A DNA stretch of 64,000 nucleotides from Nageia nagi (GCA_050084985.1 JBITNC010000001.1:90582001-90646000), one strand, 5' to 3'. Counted from the stretch's first letter, positions 25,357 to 37,829 are shown. Translations and numbers: made by a program. Notes: generated by a model not told the origin, from the sequence alone.

Positions 25357-26300
25357 GGCTTCCAATCCTCTAGCTTCTGGAACTATTTGAGCCGATCCTC
25401 GTTCGCCATTCAAGGACTGTTACTACAACCCCTGGGGTTTCAGGCATTTATTTGTCTTCGAAGATCAAACCTTCTTTGATCATCCCTTAACACTACTACT
25501 ACTACTAACCTCTCTGTACTTGTTCCAGCAACGAGGACGGACGAAGCTTCACAGCGTATGTAGAAGTACTCGCTTCATTATTGTAAAATAATCCTATTTG
25601 TAATCAAGAGTAAAGTTTTCGACACTCCTTCGCAGACTCCATATCGCGTGCGTATCTTTAATCTGGATACGGACGGGCAGCAGAGATACAGCCAGATGCG
25701 GTCCACCGTGATAAAATAATTCCGACTCGCTTTACCCGATGTAGTTAATCCAGCGCTGTAATAATACGACTGCTATTCTGTATGCAGAATTTCCGGTACG
25801 GCACTGTGAAGATGCCTTTCCAAGAGTTAGGCATGAATCTGCACTGTAAGTATAGCGTACGCAATGTAAATTTTGCATGCTGGATAAACAAATTTTGTAG
25901 TAAAGTAGAAATAGTATTTACCACGGGCTAAAAACAATAAAATATATGAGCCGCGTGAAATGTCTGTATCAAACAGGCAGATGTGACCGTTCACTGGCAA
26001 AAAAACACTATTGTACGTGTTTTCGTGAATGAACACAAACGTTCGAAGACGATTCATCGCCATGAATGCGGTGCAGCAACGCCATGGGATGAGGGATCGA
26101 TTGTCAATTATGAAGCCAACGGTATATTCCTGTTCCCGTCAACTCGCATTTTTGGACTTGTGCGGCTAACCGTAGCATCGGAATGACAACGTGCAGGCCG
26201 CACTACGACGGGGATCTATCAGTGTGTTTGGACACATCTCGGGATTTCAGGGTTTTCCGGCTGAATTTGCTCCGAATGTTGGGCATGGCGTCATTTTTGG
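25357..26300 (-). promoter_or_regulatory. Presumed 5' UTR and promoter of the SAWADEE gene
   Basis: This stretch lies directly upstream of the chosen ATG and is richer in G+C and CpG than its surroundings, as plant promoters/5' ends often are. It includes an (act)n run near 25489-25505. I cannot point to a definite TATA box or transcription start. Confidence 0.3.
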
Positions 26301-26449
26301 GGAATGGAGATGATTATCTGTGTTGAGAAAGCGTACGCGAGGAGGAGAGCGTCGTAATATCAAGACCAGAGATCGATTCCGTGGGTGAAATCCATAACAG
26401 TTAGGGTTTGACCGGCCTTAGAGTTGTACTGGTTTCAGAAATCGAGAAA

Positions 26450-26660
26450 CCCCAATTTCATGGTTTGATAGTTGAATTATGTGCTCTGTGAGGTCATGTG
26501 ATCGAATCCGGGCAGAACAACACCGCCCTCCAATACAGTCTTCGATTCCAAGGTGGAGATACTTCAAATGAAAACCCAAATCCAGGGTTCAATGGTTGAA
26601 TTATGTGCTGTGTGAGGTCATGGGGTGGAAATACGCTCTTCAATTCCATGTATGAAGCTG
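26450..26660. repeat. Local duplication, about 125-bp spacing
   Basis: The phrase 'gttgaattatgtgct.tgtgaggtcatg' occurs near 26470 and again near 26593. It is followed in both copies by 'ttcgattcca'/'ttcaattcca' and then 'gaga.acttca.atg'-like text. Confidence 0.6.
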
Positions 26661-26679
26661 GAGCTGCTTCATATGCATC

Positions 26680-29410
26680 AATTATTATATAATTTTTTTT
26701 AAATCATTTTTGTTTTTTCGGTCAAAGTTATTTAAAACTTGCATTTGTTCGCTCTGCTATATTTCAATAGAATGGTTGGTGAAGAGATTATAGAGAGATT
26801 TAAACTTGAGATCTGAACAACTAAGAATTTAATTTTGTCTAGTTTTAACTTTCTTTCTTTTGATAGAAGAGTAAATCATAGGTTTTGCAAGCTCCCATAA
26901 CTTTAAAGTATCATTTGAATTTTGATTTCTGCATTAAATTTTGAAATTTATAAATATGTTTTTTAAAATCATAAATTTCAAGAGAAAAAATACGAAGGAT
27001 AAAGATAGGTTGAAAACAAAATTTAGGTGTTATATTTTTTCATCCATCTTAACAAAGTTCTATAATTTTACTTTAAAAATATCCTCATAATTAAATAATA
27101 AATAATTTTACATGTCAAAACATTGAAAAAAAACTCCATTAAAACTCAACATCTCTCAAGTATGCTTTCCAACACTTCATACAACATGTATAAATGATGA
27201 ATCTTCGATATTTCAGACTTTAGTTCTATGATCCACCATTACCATTCTTGCAAATCTTTTAACACTCTTCTTTATAGCTATCTTTAACACTTCTCCTTCT
27301 AATTCAAGGTTGCAACCATCTATTCCAATGGACTTCATTACTTCATATTTAAAACTTAAAGTAAAGAAGAACTCCACTAAATCCGATATTACATGCCCTC
27401 CAACACTTATGTTGTGTTGTTTGAATATAAGTTCTCTTTTTCTTCCCAAATCCAACATTATGAATTTTACAAATCTAATCCAAAAGATTGCATTGCTCCA
27501 AATTTAAAATAATGAATTAAGGACTACCTTTCAAAACATCCAACCCTCTAACATCTTTAATTCTTTTTTAATTGAACTTACATTATAATTTTATATTTTG
27601 ATGAAATATGTTGTATATTTTTTTTTATAAAAATTAATTTCTATTTTTAATTGATTTATATTTTAAATTAAAAATATCAAAATTTATTTTCATACAATTT
27701 TAAAAAACACATTAAATTTTTTATACATATTAACACATTAAATTTTATGTACATATTAACAAATATTGAAAATTTAACATAAGATTTTATATTTCATTGC
27801 CAGCTTTATTCTATATAAAGAGGAACACTCCTTTAAGTGAAAAAATATAGAACTTATGACATAAAATTAATATTTTATTCAATTCACAAAATATATTCAA
27901 TTTCATGTAAGTACTTCATTTTTAGCAAATAAAATGATATACTTTATTGTATCAACTTTGTTTTCTATAAAAAAAATAATATAATTTAAAACATAAAAGT
28001 AAAATTTATAATTATATTTTCTCTATAAATAGAAATTATATTTTATGATTTTTTCAAATAATATAATTTAGAACATAAAGTTATATAATTTCTTTTCATG
28101 TATAATAAATACCAAACATTCCTACTTTATATAATATTGCATATGATTACTTTAGGTGTTTTTTTTAATATATAAAGATAATTTATATTAAAATTAATTA
28201 TTAATAGTATATTTATAATGTATTATTAAATGAGAAGTAACATTAAATGACAAAGTGTTTATTTGTGATAAATAATAGATAAATTTTATGTTTCTTAATG
28301 AAATTATTATTGATTCATTAAAATTATTATAAATATTGAAATACTTCTTTTGTGTAAATAGTTATAAAATGTAGAGCCTCAGTGGGGGTAGTGCAGTAGT
28401 TGGACCTTGGGATGGTTGCAACTTGATTCATACACAAATTAGAGATTGAAATTATTTTCATTTATTTATCATTTAAATGGAAAATATTGATTTATTTTTC
28501 ATTAATAAATATCAAAATTTAATATTTTTAAAAATCTAATTTGTATATAAATTAGAGATAGAAATGACTTTCATTTGTTTATCCTTTACATGGAAAATAT
28601 TGATTTTATTATTATTATTATTTTTTTAATCACAAATAGCCATTCCTTGATGATCCTCCACCTTTTATTACGTGATGAAAATACATGTGATAGACCTTCA
28701 AATAATCCCCTCATTTTTTAAAGATGTAAAAATAAATTATTGAACCTATTTGAAACATTTAAGCTATAGTTTGTTGTCGGGTCAGTTTTAGTTCAAGCTA
28801 AATTTATTTGTACGCTTTAATCAAATTGGTTATTGATTGAACTCCTCTAAGTAATCCTATCTCCACTCAATATTAAGGGAAATTAATATCATTACAAGAT
28901 GTGATTACTTAGTTTACTTTACTTCTCATGTTTTTACACAAGTATAGTTACCCCTTTTGTTTATTCATAAATACTAATATTCATATTGTACCATTATAAG
29001 AAAAATATATTTGATCATTTTTTAGCTTACATAACCTACATCCTTGATTTCCTTTGGTTGAGCAACTTGTTTAGGTATGACAATTTTCATCACACAATTA
29101 TTTATTTTATAAACAATAATACTTTATCCTTAAAGACCTTTATTGGTTTATATTATTTTTCCAAAGTCATGAGAGTTATTGCATAAGAATACTTCTTGTA
29201 ACTATATGTCTGTCTTTCTTAGGAAATGTAGCTTAATAAGAGTAATTTTTTTAACCCAATTTATGGATGTTATTGATTACTTATTCAACCTTCAGCTCAC
29301 GTTATACTTATAACAAGAAATTGTAACTATTCCAAAAGATTAGAAAACATATCCTTAATTAAAATGCAAGAATATAATTATCTCTTATCTAACATTATTT
29401 AGAGAATATA
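26680..29410. other. AT-rich intergenic region, no gene supported
   Basis: Very AT-rich with short frames only. A duplicated phrase ('aaattagagat.gaaat.a.tttcattt.tttatc') occurs near 28438 and 28551. A possible tRNA-like 'gtagtgcagtagttgg' lies at about 28388-28404, but no convincing B box follows. Confidence 0.5.
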
Positions 29411-29415
29411 TCTAT

Positions 29416-29920
29416 TGTTAGAATTTGTAATGTAATAATGTATAATATTTATCTTCAATGTAAATTCACGTAATGCTTAAAGTATTTTTAGATACCTTAA
29501 AACATTAAGGAAATAAATATAGAAAAATCTTTAATATTACCCTTAGGTAAAATGGATGTTAAAGAGTGGGTTTAAAAATAGAAAAATCTTTAACCTTACA
29601 TTTGGGTAAAATGGAGGTTAAAGAGCAGGTTTCATCTTATAAATAGAGGTGTACCCCTTTTTCTTTGTAATTAGTTTTGAAGTAAAGTTATGCTATAGGT
29701 TTAAGATTTTTGAGAGAGAGAGGAGAAATTTTGTAAGAGAGGTCATTAAAAATAAGAAGATCTTAGTCAATGGATGTACTGCCAAGGAGGGAGGAACCAC
29801 TTTATATCTTTTGTTATTTATGAGATTGACTTGTGTTGTTGTTCTATGCTATTGATGTTGTAAGTGCTTTCTTGAGATCTTGGTAAACTAGAGGTTATTC
29901 AGAAAGGATTAACTTCTTCA
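29416..29920 (+). repeat. 5' LTR of element D
   Basis: Starts tgttagaatttgtaatg, matching the start of the A and C LTRs read on the minus strand. It ends in ttcttca, immediately before a primer-binding site. The length of about 505 bp agrees with the 500-bp LTRs of A and B. The upstream five bases are tctat; the matching duplication would lie beyond the window. Confidence 0.8.
29637..29646 (+). promoter_or_regulatory. TATA box of the D LTR
   Basis: ttataaatag lies about 220 bp into the LTR. The same CTATAAATAG-type word sits at the equivalent place in the LTRs of A, B and C. Confidence 0.6.
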
Positions 29921-29922
29921 AG

Positions 29923-29936
29923 TGGTATCAAAACCA
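29923..29936 (+). other. Primer-binding site of element D
   Basis: tggtatcaaaacca starts two bases after the LTR. The tggtatca core is the initiator-Met tRNA complement used by most plant Ty1/copia elements. The inner part has drifted. Confidence 0.7.
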
Positions 29937-32317
29937 TTTTTGGAGGCTCCTCTTTAACGAATTTGAAGGTTTTTTCTTCTCTTTCTACATCTACTTTGTT
30001 GAGGTAAAAAGGCTTGAAGGTATAATTTCCCTCCTACCTTATTCATTATCAAATTTTGCTTCATTGTTAACCATTTTGGTTTCTTGATTATCAAGTTTTA
30101 TTTAACAAAATTTGATTAAAGTAGATAATATATTACTATTATTTGGTTATACTAACATGTTAATTCAATTTTTATGCTATTGCTATGATTTACTAACAAT
30201 AGTTTGTTAGTTACAATTTTTAAAGCATATTGCTTAATGTGTAGCAATAATATCCTAATTGTAAATTTTTGAGTATAATTGCTTAAATGGATTGTTATAG
30301 CTTAAAATTGCAAGTTTCTATTTAATATAGAAATAGTGAAAAGTATTGCAATTTTTTTACAATTTAGCTATAATGCTATTTTTACAATATGTTTGTAAAA
30401 AAAATTAAATTACATGTTTTATTGCATGCATGCAATTTTTTTAAAAAAGAGCTTTATATATATTTTTAAACAAATATATAATGATAATTTTTATGTATAT
30501 ATATATATAAAACTATTTTTTTTAAATATAGAGCTTTTAAAAAAATAGATTTTTTATTTTATTTTTTATTACAAAAAATACAAATTTTATTTTTTTAATA
30601 TAATTTATTTATATTAAAAAAAAGTTATACATTTATAAAGCTTGGAGGCTTTATTAACTCCTAATACATGTTTCATCCAAATAAATCTTACACTATGTAA
30701 TAAAAAGGGAAGGAGCATTGTAATTTTTTTATTTTGTTTACAAACTAAAAAATAGGCGAAGATTTTTTTTAGTTAATATCAATTCTATTATTAAAAAAAA
30801 TTTACATTTTTTTTGGTGGCACCTCTGCTCAAACCACTAGGTTGGCACTAGGTTGGCTTCTCTTTGCAGATTTGCAAATAGTAATAAAAATTTGAAATAA
30901 AGTAATAACAAATGTTAATATGGATGTTGGGATACTCGTTTGTTGCTTGAATATCACTAGGCCACCCTCAAACCACTTCTCCTTTCTCTACCTTCACATA
31001 GCCATTTGCTCCTTTGTGGAGGTTAGACATCGGCTCTCATGTTGTCCTCTCTTTTTTTCAAGGTTCTATGCATCACACTGTTGTATTTCTAAATTTTAGT
31101 TGTGACTCCATCAATGGCTTTGATTGTTGTATCTTTTCTTCATCAGTCTGGACTCCACTCTTTAAAAAAAAAAACATAAAAGCAGTATGAGTTTATTAAA
31201 AAAAGTGTTTGGCATCTTTTTAAAACTTACTATTTTTTTAAAAAAAAGAAATTTTTGGTTATTTTTTAAAGAGAAGGTTTTTTTCTATTTTTTATCCTTT
31301 TAAAATTGCAAAAGTGTGGGTTTTAGTTTTTTTTAACAAAAATAATAATAAGTATGAGCTATTATGGGCATTTTTTTAAAACTAATTTTTTTTTTAATTA
31401 TCATTTTTTTACCTTAGTGCAAATTATCTTAAGAAACTTAATTAATCATGCATTTAAGACAAAAAAGGGGGAATATGGATTAATGTTTTGTATTAATGCA
31501 TGATTAAAATAATGCATAATTATTGCTATGTGGATAAAATGCATGGTTTAATATTTTGTCTTAATGCATAATTATTGCTATGTGGATAAAAACTTTAATG
31601 TGTGGTTTAAATTTTTTATCTTAATTATTGCTGTTAAGCACACATGTGAATGGATCAAAGTTTTCTTAAGTACTTTTACCTATAATTCTTTTAATAATAA
31701 TTTGCAAATAAGAAAATATTTTTAAGTCCATTTTTAAGTAACAAGTAATAAATTTTTTTAATAATGAACCTTGTGTTTAGAGATCCATTAGGGGTTGCAA
31801 CAAAACCCATTGGACTCTTAGGTTCATATTTTTTTACTTAAAATTAATATTGTTACTTAAAATTAATGAACCTTTTGTAAAGAGATCCATTAAGGGTTGT
31901 AACAAAATCCATTATTCTTTAGCTCATACCTATGGTGGAAGATGGATGTAATTTCATGTTTAAAGTATTTTTATTATTTTACACTTCACTTTATATACAA
32001 AGTATGTAAACATTGAAAAATTACTTTCTTTAAAATGAACACATTCGTACGATTATTTTGCAACATGACTTGTTTGAGAAGCCATGAGGTGAGGATAAGG
32101 TAGACTAGAGCCTTTTAATTTGATGACCCAAGTGGTGAAAAATTCATATTTCTTAATTACCTCTAAGTTCTTTGTTAGTTTAGATTTAACTCCGTATAGA
32201 TGGACAAGCATGTGTGTAGTGATACCACATGTCCATTTGTCCATTTAAGGATTATCTTGATAACCTAAGAGAAAAACTAAAAATTTAATCAAGATAATTA
32301 ATTTGATCAATCCAACA
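29937..32317 (+). other. Leader of element D, first part
   Basis: Mostly AT-rich with long T and A runs. A less AT-rich island at about 30810-31150 sits where A, B and C carry host-like inserts. 32040-32312 is the conserved leader block shared with A, B and C. A donor-like gag|gtaaaa occurs at 30001-30009. Positions 32313-32317 (caaca) are the target duplicated by the insertion of A. Confidence 0.65.
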
Positions 32318-32817
32318 TGAGAGAATTAGCACTACTTTAATTTCCAAGGTCCAAGACTATAGAAAGCTCAATCACATTCAACATGCAACATCTACAAGCT
32401 ACTAACACATTCACACAATATGACATCTATATAATGTGGTTTCTCCCTCCTTGGGAGTACATCCACAACTAGTTCTCTATTCTCAATCTATGCACCTCTT
32501 ACTACAATTCTCTTCCTCTCCTACACAACCTAGTAGAGTAATCTTACTCCAAAACTTAGATGTGTTACAAGAGGAGAGGCCCTCTATTTATAGCTTGAGA
32601 GCACCTCCCTAACCTCCCTTTAACCCAAGGGTAAGGTTAGGGTTACAATAAATGTGTGACCTAACTTTAACCTACCAACTAACCCCATGGTAAGGTCAAA
32701 GTCCACACATAATAAAGAATTAAATTAATCCCTTAAGGTATCTACATATCCTTTAAGTGATTAATTGAACTTACAAGGAGTTTAGATATTCACAATATTT
32801 CATTACAAATTCTAACA
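32318..32817 (-). repeat. Element A 3' LTR
   Basis: Plus-strand text runs from tgagagaattagc to ttctaaca, so the element-sense LTR is TGTTAGAATT...CTCA. It has a partner at 41017-41516. Confidence 0.92.
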
Positions 32818-32826
32818 CTCCCCCTT
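32818..32826 (-). other. Element A polypurine tract
   Basis: Element-sense AAGGGGGAG directly abuts the 3' LTR. This is the expected primer for plus-strand DNA synthesis. Confidence 0.85.
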
Positions 32827-33295
32827 AATGCAATATTGGGATAGAGCGTAGAAGAGAGAAGAGAGAGAGTAAGAGAGAGTTCTCCTCCATAGAGATACAA
32901 GTGGAGATGAGAACATTTACATATTTGAGAATCTTTTTGAGAACTAGTATGAGACTCACTACATTACCATTTGACAAAATGGTTGACAATACAATCATTA
33001 ACCACAACTGGTTTCACTGTACATAGTAGTCGATCAACTTTAAGCTGACATGTGAGTCTCCATGAGCTTGCTTACACAAGGTGAGTAACCTGCATTTCTG
33101 AAGAAGATCCTACATGCTACAAGAAACTCATGAACAAAATCAGTTAGATGCATCATATATTCAAATAAGAGAATCAAATAATACCATCTTATAAATAACT
33201 GATCAATGGTGCACTATAAGTCATCACAGAGATGCCAAGCCATCACTCATAGTCACCTGTTGTATATAGACATGTGTTGATTATTAATAGAGCAT

Positions 33296-33765
33296 AAAAA
33301 TTATACAACGAGTTTCTCATGCAGAGCAAACTCACCATAGAGGTATAGAATGTACAACAAGTTCGTCATGTAGAGCGAACTTACCACAGAGGTATATTAA
33401 TTATATGCTCAAAAAATTATACGAGTTTCTCACGCAGAGCAAACTTACCATGGAGGTATAAAAATGTACAACAAGTTTGTCATGCAGAGAAAACTTACCA
33501 CAGAGGTATATAATGTACAACAAGTTTATCATGCAGAGCAAACTTACCACGGAGGTATAAAATGTACAACAAGTTTGTCATGCAGAGCAAACTTACCACG
33601 GAGGTATAAAATGTATAATAAGTTTGTCATACAGAGTAAACTTACCACGGAGGTATAAAATGTACAAGTTTATCACGCAGAGCAAACTTACCATGGAGGT
33701 ATAAAAATGTACAACAAGTTTGTCACGCAGAGCAAACTTACCATGGAGGTATATCATAATCAACA
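33296..33765. repeat. 49-bp minisatellite in the 3' UTR of A, nine units
   Basis: Units read tgtacaacaagtttgtcatg, then a cagagcaaacttacca core, then ggaggtataaaa. There are seven fairly regular copies and two longer, degenerate ones on the left. The array lies between the RNase H stop and the polypurine tract. It produces spurious repetitive ORFs on the plus strand. Confidence 0.9.
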
Positions 33766-33827
33766 CATACTATATAACAACAACAAAAGAGCCTCTTAGA
33801 GGTGAAGTTGTCATCACTAACAAAAGT

Positions 33828-35294
33828 TCAAACTTCACTCCCCCTTGAGGGCAACTTCACTAACCCGAGAGAATCCCTAAGCTTGCTGAGCTGAGCTTCA
33901 GAAAGGGGCTTGGTGAATAAATCAGCAAAGTTTTCAGTAGATGGACAATACTCCAAGTGTATGATGTCATCTAGAACCTTCTCCCTGATAAAATGGGCTT
34001 GGATTTCCACATGTTTGGTTCTCTGATGGAACACAGGATTCTTAGCCAAAGAGATAGCCGATTGATTGTCTGAAGAAATAAGAGATGGGCCATTTTGCTT
34101 ATACCCAATTTCATTTAGAAGATGCCTCAGCCAAATAGCTTCTTGGGAGGCAACAGACATGGCTCGATATTCAGCTTCGGTGGTAGAAAGAGTCACAATA
34201 GGTTGCTTCTTGGAAGCCCAAGAGATAGCACCTGAACCAATGCTGAACACATATGCAGAGGTTGATTTTCTATCATCTCTATCTCCCCCATAATCAGAAT
34301 CTGAGAACCTTGAGAGAATAATTGGGGGCACTTTGGAATACTTAAGAGCAAGATCCTTTGTCTCTGCCACATACCTCAAGATTTGCTTAACAGCATTGAG
34401 GTGTTCAACATATGGTTTTTGCATGAATCGTGCCATTAGATTCACTGCAAAGGCAATATCAGGATGAGAGATAGTCAGATACAAAAGACTATCGATCAAT
34501 TGCCTATAAGCTGTAGCATCAGCCAACTGAGAATCTGAGCTCAGTGATACAACGATTCTAGGAGAAATAGGTATTGCAGCATATCTACACTCCTCCATTC
34601 CAAACTTTTGCAAGATGTCTGATATATACTTAGATTGACTAAGATAAGTACAATCTTTGTGTTGGTATACTTGCATTCCAAGATAGTAATGTAATAGACC
34701 TAGATCAGTCATTTCAAATGTTGCCTTCAGTTTGGATATGCACTCTTGGATGATTTCAATATTGTTGCCTGTTATGAGAAGATCATCCACATAAAGGAGA
34801 ATTAAGACCACGTCTTTTCCTTGATTGAGTACATAGAGATTTGAGTCAGAGAAGCACTTGGAAAAACTAATATCTGCAAAGAATCCTAAAATTGTTTTGT
34901 ACCATGCTCTAGGTGCTTGTTTAAGTCCATACAAAGACTTCTTTAGCTTACACACAAGAGACTCTTTTTCTTCTGGAATAAATCCTTCTGGTTGATTCAT
35001 GTAGATTTCTACATCCAAGTCACCATTGAGAAATGCACTCTTGACATCAAGTTGAAAAACTTTCCAACCTTGAGCTGCAGAAAGAGCAAGAATTATCCTG
35101 ACAGTAGGCATCTTGGCCATAGGAGCAAAGGTTTTCTCATAATCAATACCATATTTCTGAGCGAATCCTTTGGCCACTAACCTTGCTTTGTATTTTTCAA
35201 CTTCTCCATCAGAATTGTACTTGACCTTGTATATCCATTTATTTCTAATCACATTTTTTCTCATTGGGATAAGGAACCAAATCCCAAGTTTCAT
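33828..35294 (-). pseudogene. Element A reverse transcriptase and RNase H (one long open frame)
   Basis: About 488 codons are open. RT signatures appear in order: NKWIYKVKYN, ARLVAKGFAQ, FQLDVKSAFLNGDL, SLYGLKQAPRAWYK and the catalytic LLYVDDLLITGN. RNase H follows with DSDYGGDRDDRKSTSAYVF, TLSTTEAEYRA and NPVFHQRTKHVEI, ending FTKPLSEAQL...KLPSRGSEV. This domain pair copies genomic RNA into DNA in a virus-like particle. The first residues are out of frame with integrase because of one extra A near 35267, so it could not be made as part of an intact polyprotein. Confidence 0.9.
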
Positions 35295-36219
35295 TTTTCA
35301 TGAGTGCCTCATACTCAACTTTCATAGCTTCCATCCAACACTCTTGCTTGGAAGCTTCTTTGAATGTTGATGGCTCATTCATATTATCAATTTTGGCAAA
35401 TAAGAATTTATTCAAGGTCATACTCCTTGTAATTCTCTGAGCTGGAGAATTTTGCTCTTGTGGTGACTTCCCTACATGATCATCCAACCAGTTAGGTGCA
35501 GGCATAGAATCATCTGAATCAGACACCTCAGCATGAGAAGTCATATCCTCATGAAGTTCATTGAACTTGACATCCCTAGAAATAAAGACTATTTTATGGG
35601 ATGAGGAGTAGAGCCTGTAACCTCTATGCTGATTATCATACCCCACAAAGATGCATTTTTCTTATCTTTTGTCTAGCTTCTTTCTTTTCTCTGAGGTAAT
35701 GAAGGCAAATGCATCACATCCAAAGACCCTGAAGTGTGAGATGTTAGGTTTCTTTCCTGTCCATGCTTTATACAGAGTTTTTCCTTCAACTGCTTTAGTA
35801 GGACACCTATTTAGGGTGTGAATAGCAGTGTGAACAACTTCTCCCCATAAGAAACTAGGAAGGTTACCCAACATGCATCTTGCCATTTCCATAATGGTGC
35901 GATTCTTCCTTTCAGCAACTCCATTTTGCTGAGGGGTGTAAGGGATTGTGAACTGTCGCTTGATCCCATGTTTAACATAATAATCGTTAAACTCATTGCT
36001 ATTATACTCACCCCCATTATCAGATCTTAGCATTTTGATCTTAAAATCAGTTTGATTTTCAACAAGTGCCTTGAAGTCTTTAAACCTGTCAAAAGTTTGA
36101 TCCTTATGCTCAAGTAGATAACCAAATGTCATCCTACTGAAGTCATCAATGAAAGTCAGAACATAAGAAGCTCCCCCTAGAGACTTAGTTTGAAATGGAC
36201 TCATCAAATCTGAATGCAC
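35245..36219 (-). pseudogene. Element A integrase core and C-terminal region
   Basis: Open pieces at 35662-36219 and 35245-35646. The DDE core can be read: a first Asp in LTFIDDFSRMTFGY, the second in LRSDNGGEYNS, and Glu in PQQNGVAERKNRT. Next come FRVFGCDAFAF and the 'GYDNQHRGYRLYS' segment leading toward RT. A TAA replaces a Ser codon at 35660, separating the pieces. Confidence 0.88.
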
Positions 36220-36850
36220 AAGCTGAAGAGGATGAGTAGCCCGAGTTGCCTTATCTTTTTCAAACTTTTACCTATTCATCTTTCCTAGAATGCACCTTTC
36301 ACAAAGACCAATTGTGGGTGAAATATTAGGTAAACCTTCCACAAGTTCTTGATTTTTCATATCTTGAATACTCTTGTGGTTAAGGTGCCCTAATCGTTGA
36401 TGCCAAAGATTACCTTTTGAACACACATTTGTAGCAAGACAAATCTTTGAAGGTACTTGATCCATAATATAAAGGTCATCTTTTACTGATCCTTTCATCA
36501 AAGTGGCAAGTCCTTTCTTAGCACATCAAGAGTGTGAGGTAAACTCAAATGAGCATCCTTTCCTTGTAATCTGAATTACGGAGATAAGATTCATCCTTAG
36601 TTTAGGCACATAAAATATATTATCAAGAGCCTTTCCATGAATCTTCACATTCCCTATTCCTTGAACATCAAGGACTGTATTATCACCTATCACAACTGTA
36701 TCCTTATTGTACTTATGAAAATTTTCAAACTTATCCTTTTCATAACACATGTGATTAGTGCATCCTGAATCAACAATCTAATCATTTGAAATAGTTTGAG
36801 TCATTGAGTAGTAGGCAACAGTAGCAGCATGCTTGTTCTTCTTTTTATTA
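36220..36850 (-). pseudogene. Element A protease and GAG-pre-integrase with zinc-binding HHCC
   Basis: The protease site reads D-stop-IVDSGCTNH near 36790-36760, where the relative in C has Trp. The DSG is present. Next is a block ending RMNLISVIQITRKG, another Trp-to-stop near 36528, and then the integrase HHCC: HQRLGHLNHKSI followed by LCERCILGK (36268-36501). A Gln-to-TAA stop follows near 36268. Confidence 0.85.
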
Positions 36851-36899
36851 TTAAAATTTCTCACATTTGCATTTCCCTTACCTTTTTGAGCAAATTTAT

Positions 36900-37724
36900 T
36901 TTTACGATAATCATACTCTTTGTGCCCAAAGATGCCACAAAAGTTACAATTTCCATCAAACTTTTCCTGCAGTGTTGGTTTGCTTGATCCAGCTTTATCA
37001 TTCCTTTACTTGAAGTTGCTGTGCTTCCTGATGGTAGATGAGAATTTGTTATATTTGAATTTATAATGTTTGAACATCTTCTTGAAAGGAGTTTTGGTTG
37101 CTCCTAGAGCAATGCTATTATCCTTTAGAGAAAGGTTCAACATTTTCTTGTTCAAAGTTTCCTCATGCTTCAGAAGGAGTCTAGAAAGGTTGTTAAGAGA
37201 GATGACATCTTCTTCATCATCGAGCCTAGTCTCCATAACTATGACAAAGTTACTAAAATTTGTAGAGAGGCTTTGAAGAATGATGAATACCATGAACTCA
37301 TCATTGATCCAATTTCACTCACAGCCAACCAGTTGTGTCCTGAGGTCAATGATTTTGTTCAAGTAGATAGAGGCACTTTCATCTTCACCTTGATGATATT
37401 GCAACAACTTTTGTAGAATGGTGAACCTCTTTGAAAATTTGGACCCAAGGTAAATTTTCTTTAGTCTATCCCAAGCTTCTTTTACTGATGTCGAGGAAGA
37501 GATCATGAGAAGGATGTCATTTGAAATTGCACGATAGATCATTGAAGTTGCTAACTCATTCTTTGAGTTGTAGATTTCAAGGGCCTTCTCATCTGTAGGA
37601 GTGACTAGATCTTCATTTACTATCTGCCATAGCTTCCTTGCTTGTAACTCAGCTCTCATACGAGGTTCCCATATGCCGAAGTTGGAATCGTCGAGTATGT
37701 GCTGGGGTATGAAGGTTTCAACCA
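36900..37724 (-). pseudogene. Element A gag
   Basis: Starts at the ATG at 37724 (MVETFIPQHILDDSNFGIWE). It continues through SSTSVKEAWDRLKKIYLG and SASIYLNKIIDLRTQLVG to a TGA near 37315, then resumes at 37293 (FIILQSLSTNFSNFV) toward a zinc-knuckle relic near 36950-36905. The knuckle reads CNFCGIFGHKEYDY, with Tyr at the fourth ligand. The upstream acceptor-like tttgtacag ends at 37729. Confidence 0.85.
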
Positions 37725-37829
37725 TTATCTGTACAAAAGTAAATATGCAATAAGAATGCAAAATTTTTACAAGTTTCCATCTATACAAATCAAACATAAG
37801 TAAATATGTCCCACATGTGCAAACTTATA

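Noticed and set aside
25357-25413. A longer N-terminus for the SAWADEE protein (beginning upstream of MAGKRKERN)
   Set aside because: The upstream start would be TTG. The first ATG in frame is at 25356.
25983-26186. Plus-strand frame of 67 codons upstream of the SAWADEE gene
   Set aside because: No recognised domain. It lies in the GC-richer presumed promoter, where chance frames are longer.
27213-27458. Minus-strand frame of 81 codons (LGRKRELIFKQHNISVGGHV)
   Set aside because: Isolated in AT-rich DNA, no recognised domain, no flanking exons. It could be a relic, but this cannot be supported.
28388-28432. Possible SINE head (gtagtgcagtagttgg resembles a tRNA A box)
   Set aside because: No acceptable B box at the right distance, and no A tail or target duplication found.
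33464-33658. Open frame with a repeated 'SCRANLPRRYK' pattern
   Set aside because: It is a reading of the 49-bp minisatellite, whose length is not a multiple of three. It lies in the 3' UTR of element A on the opposite strand.
33296-33765. Regularly spaced repeats resembling a CRISPR array
   Set aside because: There are no unique spacers; units are head-to-tail. The setting is a plant retrotransposon.
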